NCBI GenBank assembly: GCA_963204965.1
Contig: CAUJKA010000222.1
Coordinates: 1-34,946 of the forward strand
Length of the DNA stretch: 34,946 bases
Origin: Planctomycetota bacterium
Lineage (GTDB): Bacteria; Planctomycetota; Planctomycetia; Pirellulales; Pirellulaceae
Direction of reading: 5' to 3'
Both the position numbers and the translations under genes were made by a program. Below are positions 8,504 to 16,966 of the stretch, in pieces; the first letter of the stretch is position 1, and every line of letters starts with the position of its first letter. Below the pieces are notes generated by a model that was not told where the DNA came from, searched no databases, and was given only the letters and a program-made list of their open reading frames with translations.

Positions 8504-9777
8504 TGCACTGGTCGATGTTAGGCTGGAGCCATCACCACACGCCCTTAGAGCTACGCGAGAAACTGGCCTTCTCCACCGATCAAGCTCAGCAGTTCCTCAA
8601 GTCCTTCCAGCAACAGTTTCCAGAAACGGAAACCGTGCTGCTGAGTACGTGCAATCGCGTTGAAATGTACTGTGCGACCGATCAGAGTGACGCTCCCAGC
8701 GTGGATCAGATCGCGCAACACATCGCCAGCTTTCATCAGCTCTCACTGACCGACATCCAGTCGCAAGCGAAAGGGCTGGAGGATCAGGCCGTCTTGCGGC
8801 ACCTGTTCTTAGTCGCTGCCAGTTTGGACAGCATGATTATCGGCGAAGCTCAGATCTTATCGCAGGTGCGGCAAGCGTATGAGCTGGCTTGCGAGTCCAA
8901 TACCGCTTCCAGTTTGATGCATCGAGCTTTTCAACGCGCAACCGCAGTAGCAAGACGTGTGGCCAACGAGACTACCATTCAGCGCAGACGCATCAGCGTC
9001 CCCAGTATTGCCGTTAGCGAAGTCGCGACCGAGTTCTTCGAACGATTCGATGACAAAAAGATCTTGCTTATCGGTGCCGGTCAAATGGGAGTCGAGACAC
9101 TACGCTATCTTCTGGATGCTGGAGCTAAACGCGTTCGAATTGTGAATCGCAGCTTGGATCGTGCTCAGGAAGTTGCCAAAGAGTTTTCGATACAGGCCGA
9201 CGGATGGGATTCGCTACATACTCACGTCGCTACAGCCGATTTGATCGTTTCCACGACAAGTGCGCCTGAACCGATCATGACCGCGGCTACATTCAAACAG
9301 ATCCGAGCCAGTCGAAAACAATCGGTTTTGATTCTTGACCTCGCCGTACCAAGAGACTTTGACTCAGCCATCGGACAATTCGCCGATACGTATCTCTACT
9401 CGGTCGATGATCTTCAACAAGTTTGCGATCGCAACATCGAGGCTCGCAAGGCTGAATGGCCCAAAGCCATGCAGATTGTGGATCAAGAGACTCAGAAGTT
9501 CTTAAGCGAGTCTCGGCATGCAGGAACCGCGCCGACGATTAAGAAACTGCGCGAGCAAGCCGAGCAGATCAAACAAGAGGAGCTCAAGCGATTGCTGGAC
9601 AAACTACAGTCGCATCAACTCAACCCGCAAGTTGAAAAAGAGTTGAGCTACGCCTTTGATCGCTTGGTCAATAAGATTCTTCATCCTCCGTTGCAGTCGC
9701 TACGTGAAAACGCGGATAGTACGCATCACGCATCGCTATTGGATGCTCTCAAGCGACTTTTCCAGATCAGTGACTGA
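8503..9777 (+). CDS. hemA: Glutamyl-tRNA reductase
   Basis: HemA reduces glutamyl-tRNA(Glu) with NADPH to glutamate-1-semialdehyde, the first step of tetrapyrrole synthesis by the C5 route. The 424-residue protein has the family start MLGWSHHHTPLELREKL and the catalytic loop LLSTCNRVEMY with nucleophile Cys50. It also has the tRNA-binding stretch SMIIGEAQILSQVRQAYE, the NADPH-binding LLIGAGQMGVETLRYL, and a C-terminal helical dimerisation domain. The length is normal. The start overlaps the HemX-like stop, suggesting translational coupling. No hemC or hemD follows, so the pathway genes are dispersed. Confidence 0.96.
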   Translation: MHWSMLGWSHHHTPLELREKLAFSTDQAQQFLKSFQQQFPETETVLLSTCNRVEMYCATDQSDAPSVDQIAQHIASFHQLSLTDIQSQAKGLEDQAVLRHLFLVAASLDSMIIGEAQILSQVRQAYELACESNTASSLMHRAFQRATAVARRVANETTIQRRRISVPSIAVSEVATEFFERFDDKKILLIGAGQMGVETLRYLLDAGAKRVRIVNRSLDRAQEVAKEFSIQADGWDSLHTHVATADLIVSTTSAPEPIMTAATFKQIRASRKQSVLILDLAVPRDFDSAIGQFADTYLYSVDDLQQVCDRNIEARKAEWPKAMQIVDQETQKFLSESRHAGTAPTIKKLREQAEQIKQEELKRLLDKLQSHQLNPQVEKELSYAFDRLVNKILHPPLQSLRENADSTHHASLLDALKRLFQISD

Positions 9778-9797
9778 ATTCAACTCCCGAGTCGCTC

Positions 9798-10640
9798 ATG
9801 AAATTTCCTAAGTATTGGAGCGTTGTCAGAAATCCCTCGGGACATGTAACTGCGCGAGGCTGGTCAGAGTCCAGCCAGATCGAAGCTCAGCAGCGAGCCG
9901 AAGATCGATTGAAGCGAATTCTCCAATGGTTGCGTGATGAAAACTCTGGAAAGGATCTTGATCGCTACCAGTACGTGATCGACGATAACATTTGCGAACA
10001 GGTCGTCGATCATGTTTATGGTCCGGACGGGCGCGAGATTGCCGTTATCTCTCGTAATGCCTATGGGGCAATCGTGTTGAACGCTGCTTCGGTGATGTTC
10101 ATTGACATCGATATTGAATCGAATGTCTATAACCCAGGTTTCTTCGCGAGGCTGTTTGGCGCAAAGGCCGCCACGGCTCAGCAGGTGTTCGAGACTCGAA
10201 TGAACCACTTGAGAACTTGGCAGGCTCAGCACCGGGACTTCACTTTCCGCGTTTATCGAACGGCCGCAGGCTTGCGTGCAGTCGTTGTGAATCGCGAGTT
10301 CAGCGAAGTGGATCATGATGAGATCGAAATGATGACGCAACTGAACAGCGATCCGCTTTATCGCCAGTTGTGCATTTCGCAGAAGTGCTTTCGTGCTCGT
10401 CTGAGCCCCAAGCCTTGGCGTATCGGAATTTTTCCTCCGACACAGAAATATCCGTTCGAACATCCTGCCGCAGAGGACGCCTTAAACAAGTGGTCGGTCG
10501 AATACTCGGCCGCCAGTAAGGAATGGTCCGTCTGTGAACTCTTGGAGACTATAGGGCAAGCCGAACCGGTTCCCGTAGCTATGCAGTTGATTGAATTGCA
10601 CGATGGACTGTGTTGCAATCCCGGAAAGAAGCTTGCGTAG
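9798..10640 (+). CDS. Conserved protein of unknown function downstream of hemA
   Basis: The protein has 280 residues and begins 20 bases after hemA, probably in the same operon. It is soluble, with no signal peptide. The N-terminal part (RGWSESSQIEAQQRAEDRLKR) is a helical stretch. Later parts include GAIVLNAASVMFIDIDI, then FRVYRTAAGLRAVVVN, and SQKCFRARLSPKPWRIG near residue 200. The DIDI acidic cluster, the YRTAAGLR segment and the CFRARLTPKPWR-like segment look like strongly conserved features of a family present in many bacteria, but I cannot name a function. Two acidic residues followed by an Arg-rich strand could suggest a nucleotide-handling fold, which is speculation. Confidence 0.8.
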   Translation: MKFPKYWSVVRNPSGHVTARGWSESSQIEAQQRAEDRLKRILQWLRDENSGKDLDRYQYVIDDNICEQVVDHVYGPDGREIAVISRNAYGAIVLNAASVMFIDIDIESNVYNPGFFARLFGAKAATAQQVFETRMNHLRTWQAQHRDFTFRVYRTAAGLRAVVVNREFSEVDHDEIEMMTQLNSDPLYRQLCISQKCFRARLSPKPWRIGIFPPTQKYPFEHPAAEDALNKWSVEYSAASKEWSVCELLETIGQAEPVPVAMQLIELHDGLCCNPGKKLA

Positions 10641-10757
10641 TCTGTCGTCTCTCTGGTGGACTTTGCCTAGGAACGACGGTTACTACGACGTGGCTCTAGG
10701 TTCTGGGTAAGCTGTAACGACCTCAAAAGAATTTTCAAAGCTCGCTTGGCCTAAAGT

Positions 10758-10782
10758 CGATAACGAAACTGGGGCGTTATCG
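10758..10782. other. Eight-base perfect hairpin in the gap after the hemA operon
   Basis: CGATAACG (10758-10765) and CGTTATCG (10775-10782) are perfect complements around a nine-base loop. It lies between the end of the conserved unknown and the small candidate ORF at 10866. It has no T-run, so it is not an ordinary terminator. It could be an operator or a leader hairpin. Nothing else was recognised in 10641-10865. Confidence 0.4.
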
Positions 10783-10865
10783 CCTCAACCGTTGGAGCAT
10801 TCAGGATAACGAGTGCTTCCAAACATGTTGCGCAAGGATGCTTACTCAAGCGCAATGGGTGTTCG

Positions 10866-10973
10866 ATGTCGTTAGAGTGGTTTCACGCCGTTATGGGTAC
10901 GTTCTTCGTCGGGATTTGGCTTATCGTGGGCCAGATCGTTGCCCGAGACCGTCGAGCTGTTCGAAGCAGTTAG
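10866..10973 (+). CDS. Candidate 35-residue single-helix membrane peptide
   Basis: A short ORF from ATG 10866 to TAG 10971-10973 encodes 35 residues. A hydrophobic stretch (VMGTFFVGIWLIVGQIVA) is followed by a positive tail (RDRRAVRSS), which is what a small inner-membrane peptide looks like. A convincing rho-independent terminator follows about 100 bases downstream, which implies that something is transcribed here on the plus strand. Against it, no clear ribosome-binding site precedes the ATG, and short hydrophobic ORFs arise by chance. Confidence 0.35.
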   Translation: MSLEWFHAVMGTFFVGIWLIVGQIVARDRRAVRSS

Positions 10974-11074
10974 CCAGGTAACTTGCACCAACAGCACATT
11001 TCCCTCGACTCGCTTGTCAAACAAAAACAGCGGTCGAGCGGCAAGGTTTTGTAGACTTGACTTACAGCAAAAGA

Positions 11075-11110
11075 ACCCAGGTGAGCGATACACCTGGGTC
11101 GTTTTGTTTT
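11075..11110 (+). terminator. Rho-independent terminator
   Basis: ACCCAGGTG (11075-11083) and CACCTGGGT (11091-11099) form a perfect nine-base stem around AGCGATA, followed by a T-rich run (CGTTTTGTTTT). It would end plus-strand transcripts from the hemA operon or from the small ORF at 10866. Confidence 0.85.
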
Positions 11111-11146
11111 GCACTTTGCTTAACGGCAAGCCGTTCAATGAAGTTC

Positions 11147-11211
11147 GTAGTGGACGAGGTCACAAGTCCTTTTTGCAGGTAATCCTGGGGACTCGTAACC
11201 TCGTCCACTAC
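11147..11211. repeat. REP-like long palindrome, copy 1
   Basis: A 23-base left arm (11147-11169, starting GTAGTGGACGAGGT) and right arm (11189-11211, ending ACCTCGTCCACTAC) are inverted complements with two mismatches, separated by a 19-base spacer. The same palindrome with a different spacer is at 20944-21009. Both copies lie in gaps between convergent genes. Confidence 0.85.
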
Positions 11212-11240
11212 TTATCTAGGCCTTAATTGAACGGCATATC

Positions 11241-11270
11241 GTTTAACGGCAATACCGAAGGCGACTGTTC
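11241..11270 (+). repeat. TTTAACGGC...CGAAGGCGACTGTTC repeat, unit 1
   Basis: This unit matches the repeats at 11909-11935 (same strand), 11985-12012 and 12036-12064 (opposite strand), differing mainly in the middle (AATAC in place of AAGT). It sits just past the stop of the gene ending at 11297 on the minus strand. Confidence 0.65.
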
Positions 11271-11296
11271 TTTTGGATTGTTACCAGGTCATGAGA

Positions 11297-11785
11297 CTAC
11301 TTTTGGTACTGTACTTCTAAGGTGACCGAGTTCTCGGTGGCACTGCGAATTAGTATCAGGTAATTCTGGTGAAGGGACTTAGTAGAATGAGCGCCGACAA
11401 GATTGAATTGCCCACTGCTACCCGAGGATTGCCGTACTACCTCTTTGGGTACGCCCCCTTCGGCGAATTCCTTCTTCAACGCGTTAACATGGTCGCCAGC
11501 CTCCTTGCGATAAGCAAGCGAGATTGGGATAGCATAAATATCGACTGGCCCGTTGGTGGCTTTATAGCTCAACGACTTCGGCGGATGAACCTGGTCCCTT
11601 CTCCTTTTGACGACCTCCTTGCCACCGATGATTACAGTTTCAAATCCAACGTCCGCGGAGATCGAGTGAACGGTTGTGGTGGCAGGCGGAGCTTTACGTA
11701 GCCACCAGTAAAGCGCTGTCAGAATTAACAATCCGACAGCGACGATCGCAGCCGAGGAGGCTATTTGATATGTGGCGCGGTTCAC
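11297..11785 (-). CDS. Small membrane-anchored protein of unknown function
   Basis: This 162-residue protein starts at a GTG with GGGAG about nine bases upstream. One N-terminal helix (SAAIVAVGLLILTALYWWL) anchors a soluble domain of about 130 residues. That domain contains VGFETVIIGGKEVVKRRRD and an ending rich in beta-strand-like sequence (NYLILIRSATENSVTLEVQYQ). No motif was recognised. It stands alone, flanked on both sides by intergenic repeats, and diverges from the response-regulator gene. Confidence 0.7.
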   Translation of the reverse strand: MNRATYQIASSAAIVAVGLLILTALYWWLRKAPPATTTVHSISADVGFETVIIGGKEVVKRRRDQVHPPKSLSYKATNGPVDIYAIPISLAYRKEAGDHVNALKKEFAEGGVPKEVVRQSSGSSGQFNLVGAHSTKSLHQNYLILIRSATENSVTLEVQYQK

Positions 11786-11908
11786 GATACTGCTCCCGGA
11801 AATGTGCCATTGAGGCTGGTATTTCAGCGAGGATTATACTTTGCTGCAATGCTGTTAGCTAATGGCGCTCGCTCTATGGGCAATTCTTCGTCTTGATTGC
11901 AACTTCGC

Positions 11909-12064
11909 TTAACGGCAAGTCGAAGGCGACTGTTCCTCCATTCGCCTTAACCACCACATCGTGCTGGCAGGTTGGCGCCCAAAAAACAGTCGCCTTCGGC
12001 TTGCCGTTAAACGATCTAGCAGCCGAGCAAGGCAAGAACAGTCGCCTTCGGCTTGCCGTTAAAC
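11909..12064. repeat. Inverted and direct copies of the TTAACGGCAAG...GACTGTTC repeat
   Basis: Three units occur: 11909-11935 on plus, and 11985-12012 and 12036-12064 on minus. The first two form an inverted pair about 104 bases long overall. The last two are direct copies 51 bases apart. The core is TTAACGGCAAGYCGAAGGCG. A truncated tandem of the end of the unit (GCCGTTAAAC twice) lies at 13221-13240. The rest of the 438-base gap 11786-12223 shows no gene. Short frames through it consist largely of repeat sequence. Confidence 0.75.
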
Positions 12065-12223
12065 AAGCACTGAACTCAAAACGCAACGTTTCCAGCGTTT
12101 TCGTTCGATTCGCTTTCCTGCTGGCTTGTGGCGATCCTATCGGTAAGCTGCTAGAATGCGCGACTAAAGTCTGAATTCTATTTCATTGATTCGAGTTCAT
12201 TCTCGTTGGTTGGGAGCGCAATT

Positions 12224-13156
12224 GTGTCGAGCATTTTATTGGTGGAAGACAGTCCAACTCAGGCCATGCAGCTCAAGCTGCAACTGGAATCTGGCGGGCA
12301 TTCGGTAACGAGTTGTGATGATGGAATGCCCGCGCTGGAGCTCTTGTCGGCAGGGACCTTTGAACTAGTCATTACTGACCTTGAGCTTCCGGTGCTGAAT
12401 GGTTTGCAGTTGATCAAAAAGATGAAGGCTGACTTTCCGCAGATCCCGGCCGTTTTGATTACCGGTCAGGGATCGGAACGGTTGGCGGCTGAGGCTTTGA
12501 AGGTCGGTGCAACAGCCTATGTTCCCAAAGCGATGGTCGATGATCTGTTGCTGGGAACGGTCGAAGATGTTGTTGGAGTGATGCGTTCCGATTTACGATA
12601 CTCGGAATTGATCGATTGTACGGTCGAGAATCGATTGGTTTTTGAACTTCCGAACAAGCCTGAGCTTCTGATCACTGCTATTGATTTGACAACGCAACTT
12701 GCTGCCGGAATGCAGTTGCTTTCTGGGCTGGATCGATATCGCGTATCTCAGGCGCTCCAGCATGCGGCCGCAAACGCTCTATTTCGTGGAAACCTTGAGC
12801 TCCCTCGTGATCAATTCCCCGCAGCATCGGTCAGTGAGATCGACCTGGAAACGCTGCCAGCAATCGTGCGCGAGAGGCTGAGCTCAAAGCCTTACGCCAA
12901 TCGAAAGATTCATTATGACGCTCGGTTGACGCGTGATTACGTCCGGGTCGTGATCAAAGACGAAGGGCATGGCTTTGATGTAAGATCTGTCGAGGCCAAG
13001 CAGCAGGAGCATGATGGCGCGGCGGCGTTTAGTGGCCAAGTCGGCCGAGGTCTGACGTGCATTCATCGTTTCATGGATAAGGTATCGTTCAATCCTCCAG
13101 GGAACGAAATAACGATGGTCAAGCATTGTGCCAATGCGATATCCGGCCATGACTAA
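12224..13156 (+). CDS. Response regulator with C-terminal anti-sigma-like ATPase domain
   Basis: The protein is 310 residues from the GTG at 12224, preceded by GGGAG. A TTG six codons upstream is less likely. Residues 1-120 are a receiver domain: acidic pair Glu8-Asp9 in ILLVEDS, phospho-acceptor Asp52 in VITDLELP, Thr in VLITGQGS and Lys in YVPKAM. Residues about 150-305 resemble the HATPase_c_2 fold of RsbW-type serine kinases. They show ALQHAAANALFRGNLEL in place of the N-box, IKDEGHGFDV as G1 and GRGLTCIHRFMDKVSF as G2. No phosphorylatable His domain is present. Known relatives use the receiver to control the ATPase output. It lies 116 bases upstream of a hybrid kinase, its likely partner. 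Confidence 0.87.
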   Translation: MSSILLVEDSPTQAMQLKLQLESGGHSVTSCDDGMPALELLSAGTFELVITDLELPVLNGLQLIKKMKADFPQIPAVLITGQGSERLAAEALKVGATAYVPKAMVDDLLLGTVEDVVGVMRSDLRYSELIDCTVENRLVFELPNKPELLITAIDLTTQLAAGMQLLSGLDRYRVSQALQHAAANALFRGNLELPRDQFPAASVSEIDLETLPAIVRERLSSKPYANRKIHYDARLTRDYVRVVIKDEGHGFDVRSVEAKQQEHDGAAAFSGQVGRGLTCIHRFMDKVSFNPPGNEITMVKHCANAISGHD

Positions 13157-13220
13157 CTGACGGTTGTGAGTAATCGACCGCTCAGCGCTTGCGAAGTAAG
13201 AGCAGTCACCTCTGCGGCCT

Positions 13221-13240
13221 GCCGTTAAACGCCGTTAAAC
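13221..13240. repeat. Tandem GCCGTTAAAC unit
   Basis: The ten-base unit GCCGTTAAAC occurs twice in a row. It equals the end of the repeat family seen at 11909-12064. Its position argues that the kinase gene starts after it, at the ATG at 13273, rather than at the TTG at 13189. Confidence 0.5.
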
Positions 13241-13272
13241 GAAACATTGCCAGCCAGCCTTGCCTGCAAACC

Positions 13273-16200
13273 ATGAATCAACTGCGGATCAAGAAGCTGA
13301 TATCGACGGAAGTTCCAGCGCGAATTGTGCTGGACTGTATGAGCGATATTGTGCTGGTGATCTCGAAGGATTGGACTCGCTTAGATCATCTCAATCCGCG
13401 AACTCGTGATTTAGTGGGCTGCCCTGCAAATCTTCAGGGCGGAATGCCGAATTGGATTCAGTCGATCGTCGCAGCCAAAAGTCGCCCTGCAGTTGAACAG
13501 TTGATCTCGCAAATAAACTCTAATCTACAGCCTCAAGATGTTCCCACCATCGAGCTGCGGAGTATCGTTGGATCCAACGTTCCTATCAAACTGCATTCGC
13601 TTTTGATCAGTGAGGACCATTGGTTCTTGTTTGCAACGAGTGATGCGGACAAGTCGACGGTAGAAGAGGTCCTGCGACAGACTCAAGCGAGGTTTCGGTC
13701 CATCGTCGATGGTTTGTCAATCAACTTAGTGTTGAAAGACACTGATGGTCGTGTTGTTTATGCCAATCAACGATTTTTGGACTTTAACAATTGGAAACTG
13801 GAGGGCGTCCTTGGAAAAACTGACTCGCAGCTTTTCACGGGCGACTTAGCGACGAAATTCTCACAAGACGATCAACTGGTGTTAGAATCGGGCCGCGTGC
13901 TGCACCATTTCGAACAGAATCGTAAAGCCGATGGTACAGTCTACTGGGCCGAAGTCATCAAAGGGCCACTGCTGGATGCTGACGGAAACATCGCGGGTGT
14001 CCAAGTGCTGTTTTGGGATGCCACTGAACGCAAACAAACAGAGCAGGCGTTGCAAGAAGAGCGTCACCTGTTGCACACGTTGTTAAACAACATTCCGGAT
14101 TCAATCTACTTTAAGGATCTTGAAAGTCGCTTTACGCGCGTTAGCCGAAGCATGATTGAGAAGTTTGGCTGGGCGGATTCGCAAGCGCTAGTCGGACAAA
14201 CCGATGCCGATGTGTTCAGTTCAGAGCACTCCAGTCAAGCGAGAAGCGACGAAGTTGAAATCATGCGGTCTCAAAAGGCCATGATTGGTGTGGTTGAACG
14301 CGAAACGTGGCCTGATCGCGAAGATACATGGTCCTCGACTACGAAGCTGCCACTACGTGATCCAGAAGGAAACGTAGTGGGTACTTTTGGGATCTCTCGC
14401 GATGTTACCAAGCTAGTTGAGGCCGAAAATCAATTGCGGGTCGCTCGCGATTCTGCAGACCAAGCGAATCGTGCCAAGAGCGAATTCTTGGCCAATATGA
14501 GTCACGAAATTCGCACGCCAATGAATGGTATCATCGGGATGACCGAGTTGCTATCGCATACTCGACTCAACGATGCTCAACGTTCCTTCGTATCGATGAT
14601 TGAATCGTCGGCACAATCGTTGCTGCGTATCATCAATGACATTCTCGACTTTTCGAAGATTGAAGCTGGCAAGCTTGACCTGGAAGAGGTGCCCTTTGAT
14701 CTTCGCGCCTGCGTGAGTCATGCGACGAAAAGTCTGGCGACTCGTGCGGCACAAAATGGTACCGAGCTAGTTTTGCGGCTTAGTCGTGAAATTCCGGATC
14801 GAATGATCGGAGATGAAATTCGTCTTCGTCAGATACTGGTCAATCTGATTAGTAACGCGGTCAAGTTCACTCACGGCGGCGAAATCACAGTGCGAGTCTC
14901 CGTGGCCGATGGACCACCTGCGGCGGAGAACTACAGCTTGCATTTTTCAGTCGCCGATACGGGCATTGGCATTCCCGCTGAAAAGCAATCGAAGATCTTC
15001 GAAGCCTTTTCGCAAGCCGATGTTTCAACGACGCGTCAGTATGGCGGAACTGGTTTAGGACTCAGTATCGCAAGTCAACTTGTCCAGATGATGGGCGGGC
15101 GTATCTGGCTGGAGAGTGAAGTTGGCGTCGGTTCGGTCTTTCACTTCACGGGGCAGTTTGCTCCGGCAGTAAGAATGTCGGACGATGAGTCCGAGGACCT
15201 TTCGCGGCTTCAGCATCTACCCGTCCTGATTGTCGACGATAACGCGACTAGCCGAAAACTGCTGGCGCAGTCCCTGGCAAGGTGTGGGCTGATGACTCGG
15301 GAAACCGATTCGTCGGAAGAGGCTCAGAGAATCTTTGAACTGTACTTACAAGAAACCCCCGGGCCAATCGTTCTCTTAGTCGACCAAATCATGCCTTCGG
15401 TCGATGCCTTTCAGCTCATTTCGTCCTTGCAAAATCAGTTAGGTGATCGTCGCTTAATCACCATGCTACTAACGACTGCTGCGCATCCTATTACCGAACA
15501 GCAGATGGAACGTTACCACATCGAAGGTTTGTTGCAAAAGCCGACCTTAGCTCAGGAGGTCTGTCAGTTCATCAACTTGCGTTTGAATCTTCACACTGCT
15601 CCTGCTGTTCCTGCTATTACGCTCGAGCGAGACGTGACATCGTCGATCAAGCTACGCGTCCTGCTTGCCGAAGATGGCGCTGTGAATCGAGCGGTATTTA
15701 TGGGGCTGCTATCGGAACAGGGACATGAGGTGACCTGTGTCGAAGATGGCGAGGCCGCGATTGAAGCTTGGCAGGATTTTGATTTCGACGCCATATTCAT
15801 GGATGTACAAATGCCGATTTTGGACGGATTGGAGGCAACCCAACGCATTCGCCAATTGGAATCCGATGGTGAACATATTCCCATCATCGCCATTACCGCG
15901 GGAGCGATGGCCGAAGACGAGCAACGCTGTCTACAGGCGGGTATGGATGACTATCTGAGTAAGCCAATTGAGATTAAGCAATTGGCCAGTGTGTTGAACA
16001 CATTAGTGTTGCATGTCCAAGGCCGGACTGATGAATGGAGTGATTCCTCCGAGTTGCCCGAGACGACTCAGATCGAAACCAGCGGTCCAAAGTCATTGAA
16101 TATTGACGCTCCATTATCGAAAGTGAAATGCACTCCCACGCAACAACGCGAGCTCGTCAAAACACTACGAGCCGAAACAGTACAGCGAACTGATGAGATA

Positions 16201-16428
16201 TCTAGAGCCTTCGAGTCTCAGGATGACAAGCTGCTGGTGCGCGCGTCGCATTCTCTCAAAAGTGCTGCAGCGTTGTTCGAGGCTAAACAGGTTGTGGAGG
16301 TCTCGTCGGCGATTGAGAACGCTGCTCGCGCGGGTGACACACAAAGTGCGCAATCACACTACGACCAATTGAAACAAGCGACGGCCGTCATGTTGGCTCA
16401 GATCGATCAGTGGTTGAAGATGAATTAG
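13273..16428 (+). CDS. Hybrid sensor histidine kinase (PAS-PAS-HisKA-HATPase-REC-REC-Hpt)
   Basis: The protein is 1051 residues from ATG 13273. The frame is open to a TTG at 13189, but that stretch contains intergenic repeat. An N-terminal divergent sensor region is followed by two PAS domains (TQARFRSIVDGLSINLVLKD and LLNNIPDSIYFKDLESRF). Next come HisKA with His411 in NMSHEIRTPMNGIIGM, the N-box NLISNAVKFTHGG, G1 DTGIGIP and the G2 GGTGLGLS. A first receiver has Asp704 in LLVDQIMP, a second has Asp844 in FMDVQMPILDG, and a C-terminal Hpt has His993 in RASHSLKSAA. There are no transmembrane helices, so sensing is cytoplasmic. This is a complete phosphorelay in one chain, ending in Hpt, which could pass phosphate to the upstream receiver protein. 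Confidence 0.95.
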   Translation: MNQLRIKKLISTEVPARIVLDCMSDIVLVISKDWTRLDHLNPRTRDLVGCPANLQGGMPNWIQSIVAAKSRPAVEQLISQINSNLQPQDVPTIELRSIVGSNVPIKLHSLLISEDHWFLFATSDADKSTVEEVLRQTQARFRSIVDGLSINLVLKDTDGRVVYANQRFLDFNNWKLEGVLGKTDSQLFTGDLATKFSQDDQLVLESGRVLHHFEQNRKADGTVYWAEVIKGPLLDADGNIAGVQVLFWDATERKQTEQALQEERHLLHTLLNNIPDSIYFKDLESRFTRVSRSMIEKFGWADSQALVGQTDADVFSSEHSSQARSDEVEIMRSQKAMIGVVERETWPDREDTWSSTTKLPLRDPEGNVVGTFGISRDVTKLVEAENQLRVARDSADQANRAKSEFLANMSHEIRTPMNGIIGMTELLSHTRLNDAQRSFVSMIESSAQSLLRIINDILDFSKIEAGKLDLEEVPFDLRACVSHATKSLATRAAQNGTELVLRLSREIPDRMIGDEIRLRQILVNLISNAVKFTHGGEITVRVSVADGPPAAENYSLHFSVADTGIGIPAEKQSKIFEAFSQADVSTTRQYGGTGLGLSIASQLVQMMGGRIWLESEVGVGSVFHFTGQFAPAVRMSDDESEDLSRLQHLPVLIVDDNATSRKLLAQSLARCGLMTRETDSSEEAQRIFELYLQETPGPIVLLVDQIMPSVDAFQLISSLQNQLGDRRLITMLLTTAAHPITEQQMERYHIEGLLQKPTLAQEVCQFINLRLNLHTAPAVPAITLERDVTSSIKLRVLLAEDGAVNRAVFMGLLSEQGHEVTCVEDGEAAIEAWQDFDFDAIFMDVQMPILDGLEATQRIRQLESDGEHIPIIAITAGAMAEDEQRCLQAGMDDYLSKPIEIKQLASVLNTLVLHVQGRTDEWSDSSELPETTQIETSGPKSLNIDAPLSKVKCTPTQQRELVKTLRAETVQRTDEISRAFESQDDKLLVRASHSLKSAAALFEAKQVVEVSSAIENAARAGDTQSAQSHYDQLKQATAVMLAQIDQWLKMN

Positions 16429-16966
16429 CCTGGGATAAATTAGCTAGGGATTGGGCCGCTTTGTATCGCTGCGAGGCTTCGATGTATCGTTGGGCTGATC
16501 GTTTGAGTTTGTCGACTTCCTGGTCTGTTACTTCCCGCACAATCTTGCCAGGAATGCCCACCACCAACGATCGCGGTGGAATGACCTTGCCCTCACTAAT
16601 CAAGGCTCCAGCACCAATGATTGAATGAGATCCGATAACAGCTCCATTGAGTACGATAGCGCCCATTCCGACAAGGACTTCATCCTCAAGAGTTGCGCCA
16701 TGGATAATCGCTCGATGGCCGATGGTGACATGTTTGCCAACCTTGCAAGGAAACCCCGGGTCAGCATGAAGGCAGCAAAGATCTTGGACATTCGATCCCT
16801 CGCCAATGGTGATCAGTTCAACATCACCTCGAAGCACGGCTCCAAACCAAATGCTGGCCAAGTTGCCAACGATAACTTGTGCGGTCAAGGTTGCGGTGTC
16901 TGCAATCCAAGCATCGGGAGCAATGAGATTTCGATCATTGTGTAGGCGTAGTGGGTCTGTCGACAT
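16388..16966 (-). CDS. Gamma-carbonic anhydrase-like left-handed beta-helix protein
   Basis: This 192-residue protein has repeating hexapeptides (VIVGNLASIWFGAVLRGDV, then TIGEGSNVQD, VTIGHRAIIHG and VLVGMGAIVLNGAVIG) that form a left-handed parallel beta-helix. His67, His84 and His89 match the three metal ligands of the YrdA/CaiE/gamma-carbonic anhydrase family, with the usual H-x16-H-x4-H spacing. Family members form trimers with metal at the interface. Many are active carbonic anhydrases and others have unknown substrates. The C-terminal 40 residues are a helix and tail. The last 41 bases overlap the end of the histidine kinase gene on the opposite strand. Confidence 0.92.
   Translation of the reverse strand: MSTDPLRLHNDRNLIAPDAWIADTATLTAQVIVGNLASIWFGAVLRGDVELITIGEGSNVQDLCCLHADPGFPCKVGKHVTIGHRAIIHGATLEDEVLVGMGAIVLNGAVIGSHSIIGAGALISEGKVIPPRSLVVGIPGKIVREVTDQEVDKLKRSAQRYIEASQRYKAAQSLANLSQANSSSTTDRSEPT

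Noticed and set aside
9864..10463. 199-residue minus-strand frame
   Set aside because: It is antisense to the conserved unknown protein after hemA, whose motifs and operon position are convincing.
10939..11226. 95-residue plus-strand frame after the hemA operon
   Set aside because: It runs straight through a strong terminator and a REP-like palindrome, so it is not a plausible gene.
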